Part shown: positions 6,158 through 13,003 of the stretch, piece by piece
Numbering within the stretch: the first letter of the stretch is position 1
How the letters are laid out: every line of letters begins with the position of its first letter
NCBI GenBank assembly: GCA_026002045.1
Contig: BOAV01000047.1
Coordinates: 1-17,418 of the forward strand
Origin: Spirochaetia bacterium
GTDB taxonomy: Bacteria > Spirochaetota > Spirochaetia > Treponematales > Breznakiellaceae
DNA: 17,418 nt
Direction: 5' to 3'
The notes under the pieces: model-generated
Databases searched by the model: none
The model's input: the letters and a program-made list of their open reading frames with translations, nothing else
What the model was told of the DNA's origin: nothing
Translations under genes and position numbers: made by a program

Positions 6158-6232
6158 CTGAATAATAAGGGCGGTACTGTAAGCTCAAATAGTGCCGGCG
6201 ATGGTGAAGGCGAAGACATCTTCAAACAATAG
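6158..6232 (+). pseudogene. Possible coding remnant ending just before the next gene
   Basis: A frame ending at TAG 6230-6232 reads LNNKGGTVSSNSAGDGEGED then IFKQ. It is free of stops back to 6065 but has no good start or SD; the frame upstream runs through the repeat cluster. It may be the tail of a gene destroyed when the repeats arrived, or chance. No function is assigned. Confidence 0.2.
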
Positions 6233-6247
6233 AAGGAGAGCAGAAAG

Positions 6248-6502
6248 ATGGGAACTTTAACTGTTGAGAATCAAACCAATGTTGATAAGATTGTAAAAAT
6301 CGAAGCAAAAAAGACTGTTACCTGTCCAGATGGGGGCATTCAAAATGGTAATAAATCTAATCCTATACCGCTTCAATCAGGTCATTATACCGTTGAAATA
6401 ACAGCAGAGGGACCGGATGGAGCTAAACATGCCTGTAAGGATATTGATATTTACAATGACGATCGATTGATGCCTGTAACCACACAAGATTTTGATCGTT
6501 GA
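6248..6502 (+). CDS. Hypothetical small protein, beta-rich
   Basis: The 84-residue product has no recognised family. It begins GTLTVENQTN and contains PIPLQSGHYTVEITAEGP (about 40-57), a pattern resembling small beta-sandwich modules such as PEGA-like domains; that resemblance is weak. Two cysteines are present (Cys26 and Cys63). There is no signal peptide or membrane segment, so it is probably cytoplasmic. The start is well supported by AGAAGGAG (6231-6238) about 9 nt upstream. Base composition is clearly more A+T-rich than the Bat operon next door, suggesting foreign origin. It may have been the second gene of a unit whose first gene survives only as the remnant ending at 6232. Confidence 0.7.
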   Translation: MGTLTVENQTNVDKIVKIEAKKTVTCPDGGIQNGNKSNPIPLQSGHYTVEITAEGPDGAKHACKDIDIYNDDRLMPVTTQDFDR

Positions 6503-6514
6503 GTTTTAAAATTT

Positions 6515-6536
6515 CAGGTGCCATAAATGGCCCCTG
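6515..6536. terminator. Hairpin between convergent genes
   Basis: CAGGTGCC (6515-6522) pairs with GGCCCCTG (6529-6536) with one mismatch and a 6-nt loop. It lies in the 75-bp gap between the hypothetical gene and the Smr gene. There is only a broken T-run (AAATTTTAAAAC on the minus strand), so terminator strength is doubtful. Confidence 0.4.
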
Positions 6537-6577
6537 CGAAGACAAATTTGGGGTAAAAAAATTCGCTTAACTTTTGC

Positions 6578-7084
6578 CTATTTCAACAAAACCCAGGTTG
6601 TTCCGCTGCCCCCTGACGCCGCATCGCAGTAGCCGCTTTCACCGGCAAAGGGGCAGCGTTCGATAAATTCCCGGACCGTATGTTTTAAAATTGCCCCGCC
6701 CTGAGAGTGATTCCCCTTGCCGTGTATGATTGCCAGCTTGGGGAAACCCCGGCGTTTGGCATTCTGAAAAAAGGCATCCAGAGCGGTCCAGGCTTCGTCA
6801 CTGGTGAGGCCGTGGAGGTCGATTACCGCATCGGGCTTTCGCAGCAGGAGCCGCCGCCGCTTTTCGCCGGGGGATATTTCTGCCGCCTTACCGCCATGCA
6901 ACTCCGGCTCCTCCGCATCCTTATCATAAATATCATTCTTCCCAAGCCACGCGGTCAGGGGGTGGATCCGCTGCGCGGCGGCTTGCCGGGCAGTTTCCTT
7001 CTGTCCCCGGTTCTTCCCGGCCTTTTTCCCCTGGGGCTTTGCGGTCTCATTGTCCCACTGATCCAGAATATCCCCAAAATCCAC
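6578..7084 (-). CDS. Smr-domain protein
   Basis: The 168-residue product has a basic, probably disordered N-terminal third (about 14-60) and a C-terminal Smr domain. The Smr marks are DLHG (89-92), IIHGKGNHSQGG (119-130) and GSGTTWVLLK at the very end. Stand-alone Smr domains act as nucleases or nucleic-acid binders, for example in ribosome rescue and RNA cleavage (SmrB); the DLHG and HGxG motifs needed for that are intact. The start is GTG, with the purine-rich SD AGAGGAAG just upstream; the batD-like stop codon is only 10 nt away, so it is most likely the last gene of the Bat operon. Confidence 0.88.
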   Translation of the reverse strand: MDFGDILDQWDNETAKPQGKKAGKNRGQKETARQAAAQRIHPLTAWLGKNDIYDKDAEEPELHGGKAAEISPGEKRRRLLLRKPDAVIDLHGLTSDEAWTALDAFFQNAKRRGFPKLAIIHGKGNHSQGGAILKHTVREFIERCPFAGESGYCDAASGGSGTTWVLLK

Positions 7085-7094
7085 GGCCTTCCTC

Positions 7095-8552
7095 TTAGTA
7101 AAAAATGATATCCCTTATCCGTACCCAACCTGCCCCGGTACTGGATTCCGCATAGGCCCAGTTTAGGCGGCCGGAAGAGACCCGCACCCGTTCCCCTTCC
7201 TTAAAGCGGACATTTACCGCCCCGTCCGGTTCGGGAACCCGGCGGGCTTCAGTTTCCCGGACCAGGGCATATTGGGCAGAGCCCGGCAACAAAGGCCGGG
7301 CAGAATCCCCCAAACCATAAAGGCAAATTCCCATAATAACGAACAAAATAATGAGAATACTTTTATAACCCCGTGAGAAGGCGGTGGTTACGGTGCGGGG
7401 GATATTAATGATGATACCGCTTAATATGAGGAGACCCAAACTCAGCAAAAAGCCCGCCCCCAGGATGACGCGGGGCCGCCATTTTTCGTTTTCCCGGGCC
7501 TGTTCAAGCCCCAAAACCCGTTCAGCTTCCCGGCGCAGGGGAAGAAGGGCCGGCCCGGCAAAATGGTCCCGTTCATTCCGCCGCAGTTCTGCCAGCGCCT
7601 CCGCCCGGCGGCCGCCGTTCCAAAGCGCCTCTGCCCGCTCCCGAATTTCCCGGAACGCCTTTGGCTGAATGTCAGGGAAAGGTATCACCATGGCAGCGAC
7701 ACCGGCGGCAGGCGCGGGGGCAGCAGATATAACAGCGGAGACCGGGTTAAGGGCGGCATCTGTTACGGGAATACGGAGGGCAGGTACATTCAGGGTGAAT
7801 TCTTCAAAGGCAACAGGAGTTTGGGGGAGCACAAAAAATCCCTCTCCAAGGGGGATAACATTGATGCGGAGGAGGATGCCCTGTTCCCTATCGCCTTCGG
7901 TTATGGGCGCCTGGTCAAGAATGGCCCCCGGAGGTGTTTTTGGAAGAAAGAGCCGCGATTCAGGAAGGGCCCGCCGGGGATCCCAACCTGAGAGGGTGAG
8001 GATCAGTTCTGCGGCCTCCCCTGCCCTCAGGACAGCGGGCGGATTTTGCCAGCCCGGCTGCGGCCTGAATCCCGTCACCGGAACGCCCCGGACCGTCAGG
8101 ATGATGGGGGCGGTAAGGATACGGCCGCCGGGGAGGGTCACCTCAAAAGGTTCAAAGACGACCCGGTCCGCGCCCCCCAGGGAGAACTGGTATTCCACGG
8201 CGGTCCAACGTTCATCTATCCCCAGGGCGGCGGCTACCCCCTCGGCTTCCCCTGCGGGCTTCCGGATAAGCCGGGGCGCGGAACTCATCCGTTCCAGGGA
8301 AAGTTCCGGGGGCAGGGGGGGCAGCCGGACCTGAACCTCCGAGGGAAGGGGATGATCCACCAGAATGGTTATTGTCCAGGATGATCCCGCGGTGGGGGAT
8401 TCGGGGGAGCTTTGTACCAGCACCCGGGGGGATCTGAAGTCCTGGGCTGACAGGAACGGCCCAAGGATCAGGATCAATAAACCGATCAATAAATCGATCA
8501 ATAATCCGGGCCTGTGGAGGGTTCTTCTTCTATCCATTCCCGGCTTTTCCAT
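7095..8552 (-). CDS. batD: BatD-like membrane protein with C-terminal SH3-like domain
   Basis: The 485-residue product has a signal sequence or N-terminal anchor (about 16-36), two beta-rich extracytoplasmic domains (about 45-155 and 160-265), a helical TPR-like stretch (297-350), two membrane segments (361-383 and 398-416) and a C-terminal domain (425-485) that looks like a bacterial SH3 module (GERVRVSSGRLNWAYAESST then GWVRIRDIIFY). The position after batA, batB and a TPR gene, and the N-terminal beta domains, fit BatD of the aerotolerance operon; similarity is at the level of layout, so the symbol is tentative. The ATG at 8552 has SD AAAGGA; a second ATG five codons on is possible. The start overlaps the batC-like gene by 55 nt. 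Confidence 0.75.
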   Translation of the reverse strand: MEKPGMDRRRTLHRPGLLIDLLIGLLILILGPFLSAQDFRSPRVLVQSSPESPTAGSSWTITILVDHPLPSEVQVRLPPLPPELSLERMSSAPRLIRKPAGEAEGVAAALGIDERWTAVEYQFSLGGADRVVFEPFEVTLPGGRILTAPIILTVRGVPVTGFRPQPGWQNPPAVLRAGEAAELILTLSGWDPRRALPESRLFLPKTPPGAILDQAPITEGDREQGILLRINVIPLGEGFFVLPQTPVAFEEFTLNVPALRIPVTDAALNPVSAVISAAPAPAAGVAAMVIPFPDIQPKAFREIRERAEALWNGGRRAEALAELRRNERDHFAGPALLPLRREAERVLGLEQARENEKWRPRVILGAGFLLSLGLLILSGIIINIPRTVTTAFSRGYKSILIILFVIMGICLYGLGDSARPLLPGSAQYALVRETEARRVPEPDGAVNVRFKEGERVRVSSGRLNWAYAESSTGAGWVRIRDIIFY

Positions 8553-9145
8553 TGGTTTTGTTCCTTTCGATGCAGATAATCAAACAAGGCGGAACTCCGC
8601 TCCTGCATCCCGTTCCCCTCACTTTCCTGCCCTCCTGTGGAAACCCCGGCGGAAGATGCCTGCCGGGACAGGGAGAGGAGGCTTAGTTCCAGATTACGCT
8701 TTGCCTCAATCCGGCTGCCGTCAATTTCCAGGGCCTGCCTAAAGGCATCCGCAGAGGCTTCATAATCGCCCTTTTCAAAGAGAACTATCCCCGTATTATA
8801 ACGAATCCGGTAGGATAATTCCTGGCCGGTCTCCGGGGGCAGATCCTTTAGGGCCTCCGCGGAAGTCTCAAAGCGTCCCAGGGCGGCTTCCCCCTCTTCC
8901 AGTGAAATATAGGCCGACCCCAGGCCGTATTCGGCATAGGGTCTTATCAAACCATCGTTTACCGTCTCCTCATGGTCCAGGGCCCGAAGGTAGGCGGCAA
9001 CCGCCTCGGTATACATCCCCTGGGAATGGTAAAAATTCCCCTCCATGATGAGTAGCCGCCCCGGCAGCCGGGAACAGCCGCCCGGCAGAAATAGCAAAAT
9101 GGAAAAAAATATGGTAAGGCCCAAGATTTTGATGGATTTTCTCAT
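8498..9145 (-). CDS. batC: BatC-like TPR lipoprotein
   Basis: The 215-residue product starts MRKSIKILGLTIFFSILLFL and reaches Cys24 in LPGGC, a loose lipobox acceptable for spirochaetes, so it should be a lipoprotein. Tetratricopeptide units are visible at about 34-60, 68-100 and 113-146 (for example YNTGIVLFEKGDYEASADAF). The C-terminus ALFDYLHRKEQNQW resembles the end of other BatC proteins. A start 29 codons upstream is open but would put a Cys-rich, non-signal stretch before the signal peptide and lies inside batB. The chosen ATG forms an ATGA overlap with the batB stop and has GGAGG (complement of 9157-9161) before it. TPRs suggest it holds partners of the Bat complex. Confidence 0.82.
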   Translation of the reverse strand: MRKSIKILGLTIFFSILLFLPGGCSRLPGRLLIMEGNFYHSQGMYTEAVAAYLRALDHEETVNDGLIRPYAEYGLGSAYISLEEGEAALGRFETSAEALKDLPPETGQELSYRIRYNTGIVLFEKGDYEASADAFRQALEIDGSRIEAKRNLELSLLSLSRQASSAGVSTGGQESEGNGMQERSSALFDYLHRKEQNQWKSREWIEEEPSTGPDY

Positions 9146-10125
9146 TGCTTTACTTTCCTCCACCGGGATTCCAGCAGAAAGCATTTTGACGCCCCCAGAC
9201 TGACAAGGGCAAGGATGACAAAGATGTCCCACCGGGGTTTAGGCTCCCGGCGGCTGCCGCCGGTAAGCGACTCGGCGGACAGGGATTGCAGATAATCCCC
9301 CAGGACCGCTGAGGCATCCTCCCGGTTTCCGTCGATGTAGAGTCCCCGGCCCCGCTCGGCGGCGTTCCGTAGGACCTCTTGCCGCCGGTAACTGACAAAT
9401 GGTTCCGTTGGAGATTCGGTGTCTGCGGTTGGGACCGGCCCCCCTTCTTCGGCGCCAATCCCTATAACCGCAAAGGTGATATCAGCCGCTATGGCCCGGT
9501 CAACCGCATCGGAGAGGGAACCGGTTAAGGCTTCCCCATCGGTAATAAGGATGATCACCCGCCGGCTGGGGAAGGAATCCAGGAACGCGGAAGCGGCGGC
9601 GTCCACCAGGGACTCAAGGTTGGTTCCCCTGCCGGAAAGGGCGGAACCGCTCAGGCCGCCGAGGAAGCTGGCTATCGCCTCGGTATCATCGGTAAGGGGC
9701 ACCGCCAGGATTCCCCGGCCCCGGCTGATCGCCGCCCCCAGGCGAATTTCGGCGGAACTTTCCGCTAAAAGGCGGCTGATCTCCAGCCCCCGGTCCAGCC
9801 GGGAAAAGGGAAATATGGGGACATCCTGAACTTCCATGCTGCGGGATACGTCCAGGGCCAGCACCGCGTCAAGGCCCCGGCGGTATTCGGTAATAGTTTG
9901 ACTTCCCCAGCGGGGCCCGGCCAGGGCAATGATCAGACAGGCAAGGGATAACCAGAAAAGGCAGCGGGAACACCGGTAGCGAAACCAGAGCTTGCCTTCT
10001 CCGGTAAAAAGGGCAAGAATTCCCCGGTACTTCCGGTCCCCTATCACCCTTAAAATGATAAAAAAAAGCAGTACGAAAAAGCCGAAAAGGGCCTTCGGGT
10101 TATCCAAAGTAAAGGATTCAATCAT
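9142..10125 (-). CDS. batB: BatB, membrane-anchored von Willebrand A protein
   Basis: The 327-residue protein has membrane segments near 13-28 and 55-72 and a third near 299-317, with a VWA domain between. The MIDAS metal site is complete: DVSRS (Asp92, Ser94, Ser96), Thr168 in GRGTNL and Asp196 in ITDGE. PRWG follows the second membrane segment, typical of BatA/BatB. The VWA domain is expected to bind partner proteins through a metal ion and to work with the MoxR ATPase. Both ends overlap neighbours by ATGA (batA stop/batB start and batB stop/batC start). An acidic insertion around 225-242 (GAEEGGPVPTADTESPTEP) precedes the conserved late part. Assignment as BatB rather than a second BatA rests on gene order. 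Confidence 0.88.
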   Translation of the reverse strand: MIESFTLDNPKALFGFFVLLFFIILRVIGDRKYRGILALFTGEGKLWFRYRCSRCLFWLSLACLIIALAGPRWGSQTITEYRRGLDAVLALDVSRSMEVQDVPIFPFSRLDRGLEISRLLAESSAEIRLGAAISRGRGILAVPLTDDTEAIASFLGGLSGSALSGRGTNLESLVDAAASAFLDSFPSRRVIILITDGEALTGSLSDAVDRAIAADITFAVIGIGAEEGGPVPTADTESPTEPFVSYRRQEVLRNAAERGRGLYIDGNREDASAVLGDYLQSLSAESLTGGSRREPKPRWDIFVILALVSLGASKCFLLESRWRKVKQ

Positions 10126-11120
10126 ACCCAGGCCCCCAGCAGATACCGGCGGATAAGGGCGATGGCAACAAAAATTGCCATGGCGGCGGCGATCAGGGGG
10201 ACATGCCGGGGAATCCGCCGGATAAGGTTTCCGGAACGGCTCACGGTCATCTCATCGGCGGCAATCCGGGAAAAGGCCGCCGCCAGGGCCTCCCCGGAAA
10301 GGGCAGGAATATAGGTCCCGCCCCCGGCCCGGCTCAGAGCCCGCAGGCTTTCCGAATCAAAGCGGGAATCGAAGATACCGGTCCGCCGCATCCGGGTAAA
10401 GGGGTCCACATAGTCGATGGGAATTTCACCTCCGCTGCCCACCCCCACCACCCAGAGGGAGACCCCCAGATCCTCCAGCATGGCCGCGGCGGTTTCGGGG
10501 TGTATTGCCCCGGCGTTGTTTTCCCCATCGGTGATCAGTATTGCGGAGCGGCGGGGGGCAACGGAATTTTGCAGATGAAAGGCCGCCGTAGCAAGCCCCA
10601 TCCCCAGGGCGGTGCCGTCCCCCAGTTCCGCCACCCTGAGGGAGTCCAGCCGGGAAAAGAGGGCCCGCCGGTCCACCGTGGGGGGCACCAGCAGGGCCGC
10701 ATCATAGCCCACCGCCGCCAGGCCCACCGCATCGGAGGGCCGGTTTTCCGCAAAGGACCGGACCAAGACACGGGCGGCATCGAAGCGGCTGCGGCCGTCC
10801 ATATCGATCCCCGCCATGCTGGGACTGATATCCAGCACAAAGAGGATGTCCGCCCCCCGGTTCAGCCAAACCCGTTCGGAAGTTTTACTCACCGGCCCCG
10901 CGGCGGCCAAAAAGAGGAGAAAAACACCGCAGAGTTCCAGAATCTTCAATATTTTGATTAAGATTTCCCCATTAAAGGGCGGCTTAAAGGGAATCCCGCC
11001 GGGAGCGCCCAGGGGCAGCGACATGGCAAAGGGATTTTTGAACCGGGAAGATAGAAAAATAACAATGGGAATAGAAGCTACGCCCAAAAGGATCATCAGG
11101 GGATGCTCAAAGCCGATCAT
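10122..11120 (-). CDS. batA: BatA, membrane-anchored von Willebrand A protein
   Basis: The 332-residue protein starts FEHPLMILLGV, a typical BatA opening, with membrane segments at about 8-24 and 58-75 and a third at about 307-324. The VWA MIDAS is intact: DISPS (Asp97, Ser99, Ser101), Thr170 in GDGTALG and Asp198 in ITDGENN. YVDPFTRMRRTG (237-248) and AGGGTYIPA are also typical of BatA. In the Bacteroides aerotolerance operon and in spirochaetes BatA is encoded directly before BatB, as here. It starts by an ATGA overlap with the upstream accessory gene. In Leptospira, from memory, loss of bat genes did not change oxidative-stress tolerance, so the operon name should not be read as a proven role. 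Confidence 0.9.
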   Translation of the reverse strand: MIGFEHPLMILLGVASIPIVIFLSSRFKNPFAMSLPLGAPGGIPFKPPFNGEILIKILKILELCGVFLLFLAAAGPVSKTSERVWLNRGADILFVLDISPSMAGIDMDGRSRFDAARVLVRSFAENRPSDAVGLAAVGYDAALLVPPTVDRRALFSRLDSLRVAELGDGTALGMGLATAAFHLQNSVAPRRSAILITDGENNAGAIHPETAAAMLEDLGVSLWVVGVGSGGEIPIDYVDPFTRMRRTGIFDSRFDSESLRALSRAGGGTYIPALSGEALAAAFSRIAADEMTVSRSGNLIRRIPRHVPLIAAAMAIFVAIALIRRYLLGAWV

Positions 11121-12094
11121 AGATGCGCCCCCTGCGCTGAAGTGGCGCCCGGCGCCGTTTGCACCGCGGCTAGGGTATCGGTAAAAAGCTTTACCCCGTC
11201 CAAAATGCCAAAGACATCTTCCTTTTCAATCCCCTCCCCGCTGAACCGGAGCCGGTCAAAACCACGGAACAGGGTTCCCAGATATTCTCCGGTCAGGACC
11301 GGACCGGTTTCACCTGTAGACAGAACCAGCGGCGAAAGGTTGAAAAATTCCCCGGCGGTCATGGCCCGGCAGTTCAATCCTGAAAAATACCCGAGAAAGG
11401 TCCTGAACTCCCCTGACAAGAGGGCCAAAATTTCACCATAATTTTCTGAACCGCTTTCGCCCTTAACCATGTTCAGGCGAAGCCGCCGCTCAATCTTTCC
11501 CATCACCCTGATAAGCCGCCGCCGGCGCCATTTTTCCCGGAAAGCCCCCAGATGCCGTTTGCTCCAAATACGCCCCCCGATGATAACAAAGATGAGGAGG
11601 ATGATCCCTGTCACGGTTCCATAGATGATAAACAGGGTACCCGGCGCAGGCAGGGGCGGCGCAGGGTTGGAAAGGACCAAACCTTCGCTGCCTGAACCAA
11701 GGATCGAGGCGATGTTCACCCTCAGTCCCGAAACCCCCAATTCTGCAATGAGGGGAAGCTCCAGGTCCCCCGGCGCAAAGGCGGTAAAATCTACCAGAAG
11801 CTGGGTTCCCCCGCCCCCCCGGTGTTCCAGTTCAAGCCGGTGGATGCGGATGTCCCCGGTTTGGGGAAGCTCTGCGGAATTGTCCAGCACAAAGGCCGCA
11901 GTGCCCGCAAAGGCCGTCCCCAGGGGAACCACCAGCCGCGCCTTGTCCCCTACAAAAACGGTCTGGGGTATCAGGTAGGGCTGGCCGCTCCTGCGGGCCG
12001 GGCCGCCGGGATTGCCCTGCTGGGCCTCAAGATAAAAATGAGACGGTAAGAAGGTAAAAAATATCAGCAAGAAAAATGTGAATTTCCCACTCAT
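11117..12094 (-). CDS. Bat-operon membrane accessory protein with single central membrane segment
   Basis: The 325-residue product has a signal peptide (about 1-24, cleavage after LEA), an extracytoplasmic beta-rich domain (about 38-140), one membrane helix (153-173, FIIYGTVTGIILLIFVIIGG) and a basic stretch right after it (RIWSKRHLGAFREKWRRRR), which places the remaining 130 residues in the cytoplasm. It occupies the slot between the DUF58 and batA genes, where other Bat operons carry a DUF4381-type or BatE-like membrane protein; no confident family match can be made from sequence. The start forms an ATGA overlap with the DUF58 gene and the stop an ATGA overlap with batA, so translation is tightly coupled. 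It probably links the cytoplasmic MoxR/DUF58 side to the periplasmic side. Confidence 0.75.
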   Translation of the reverse strand: MSGKFTFFLLIFFTFLPSHFYLEAQQGNPGGPARRSGQPYLIPQTVFVGDKARLVVPLGTAFAGTAAFVLDNSAELPQTGDIRIHRLELEHRGGGGTQLLVDFTAFAPGDLELPLIAELGVSGLRVNIASILGSGSEGLVLSNPAPPLPAPGTLFIIYGTVTGIILLIFVIIGGRIWSKRHLGAFREKWRRRRLIRVMGKIERRLRLNMVKGESGSENYGEILALLSGEFRTFLGYFSGLNCRAMTAGEFFNLSPLVLSTGETGPVLTGEYLGTLFRGFDRLRFSGEGIEKEDVFGILDGVKLFTDTLAAVQTAPGATSAQGAHL

Positions 12095-12990
12095 GCACGC
12101 CCCCGGAAAAAACGGACCAGTACCGCCGGGGCGTCATCGGCGACGGAAAGGAAAAGAGGGGCGGCCCCGGCGCGGCGGCAGACCTCTTCCCAATACTTGG
12201 CCCGGTCTTCGTGCCACCGGGACCAGGCGGAACGGAAGGAAGGAAAACCGGAAGCGGCGTGAAACTTTATCCCCGTCTCGGGGTCTTCAACGGGGATAAA
12301 CCCCGCATCGGGAAAATCGGTGTCCAGGGGATCGGTGATATTCACCGCGATCACATCGTGCTTCCGGGCCAAGACCCCCAGTTCATCTTCCCAGCCGGCG
12401 CCGGCTTGATGGGCGGCGTCTGAAAAAAAATCCGAAATCACCACCACCAGGCTCCGCCGCTTGAGGAGCCGCCCGGCCCCGGCCAGGGCCGTCCCCAAAG
12501 CGCTCCCCCGGCCGCCGGTCCTGAGCCCCACGGCGGTCCCCAAAATACCCAGAATATGACGCCTGCCCTTTTTCGGTGGAAAAATCCGGGTGATCTCCCG
12601 GTCGAAAAAAAGGGCCCCCACCCGCTGCCCCGCCTCTTCCGCAGAAAAGGCCACCAGAGCGGCGGCAAAACTCCCCTGCTCAAAGCGATTGCAAATCGCA
12701 CGGTTCATAGACCCGCCGGTGTGCATTGAAGCGGAGGCATCCAAAATGATGAAAACCGTGAGTTCCCGCTCTTCCCGGTACATTTTGACGTAGGGGGTCC
12801 CGAACCGGGCGCTGGCGTTCCAGTCGATGGACCGCACATCGTCCCCTATCTCGTAATGCCGGGCCTCGTCAAATTCGATGCCCTGGCCCTTGAAGACCGA
12901 ACGGTAATCCCCGGCGAGGAGATCCTCCGCAAGGCCGCTGGCGGTGATGGGAAAAGAGGTGATTTTACGGAGCAGTTCCCGGCGGTCCAT
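12091..12990 (-). CDS. DUF58 protein with von Willebrand A-like domain
   Basis: The 299-residue product matches DUF58: YEIGDDVRSIDWNASARFGT (46-65) is the family signature, and KMYREERELTVFIILDASAS (69-88) leads into a VWA-like domain whose metal site begins Asp84, Ser86, Ser88, with Asp187 in VISDFFSD as the last ligand. DUF58 proteins are regularly encoded right after MoxR and are thought to be its partner. No membrane segment is seen, so it should be cytoplasmic. It begins 13 nt after the moxR stop with a poor SD, and ends in an ATGA overlap with the next gene. Confidence 0.92.
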   Translation of the reverse strand: MDRRELLRKITSFPITASGLAEDLLAGDYRSVFKGQGIEFDEARHYEIGDDVRSIDWNASARFGTPYVKMYREERELTVFIILDASASMHTGGSMNRAICNRFEQGSFAAALVAFSAEEAGQRVGALFFDREITRIFPPKKGRRHILGILGTAVGLRTGGRGSALGTALAGAGRLLKRRSLVVVISDFFSDAAHQAGAGWEDELGVLARKHDVIAVNITDPLDTDFPDAGFIPVEDPETGIKFHAASGFPSFRSAWSRWHEDRAKYWEEVCRRAGAAPLFLSVADDAPAVLVRFFRGRA

Positions 12991-13003
12991 ATCGGCCTGC
13001 GGT

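Noticed and set aside
5986..6225. 79-codon minus-strand frame in the repeat region
   Set aside because: It runs through the inverted repeats and the TGTCAGGC repeat; no SD and no domain. More likely repeat DNA than a gene.
9146..9232. Upstream start for the batC-like gene
   Set aside because: It would add 29 Cys-rich residues in front of a good lipoprotein signal and lie inside batB; the ATGA overlap start with an SD is better.
10203..10961. 252-codon plus-strand frame opposite batA
   Set aside because: Shadow frame with Gly/Pro/His-rich composition and no start signal.
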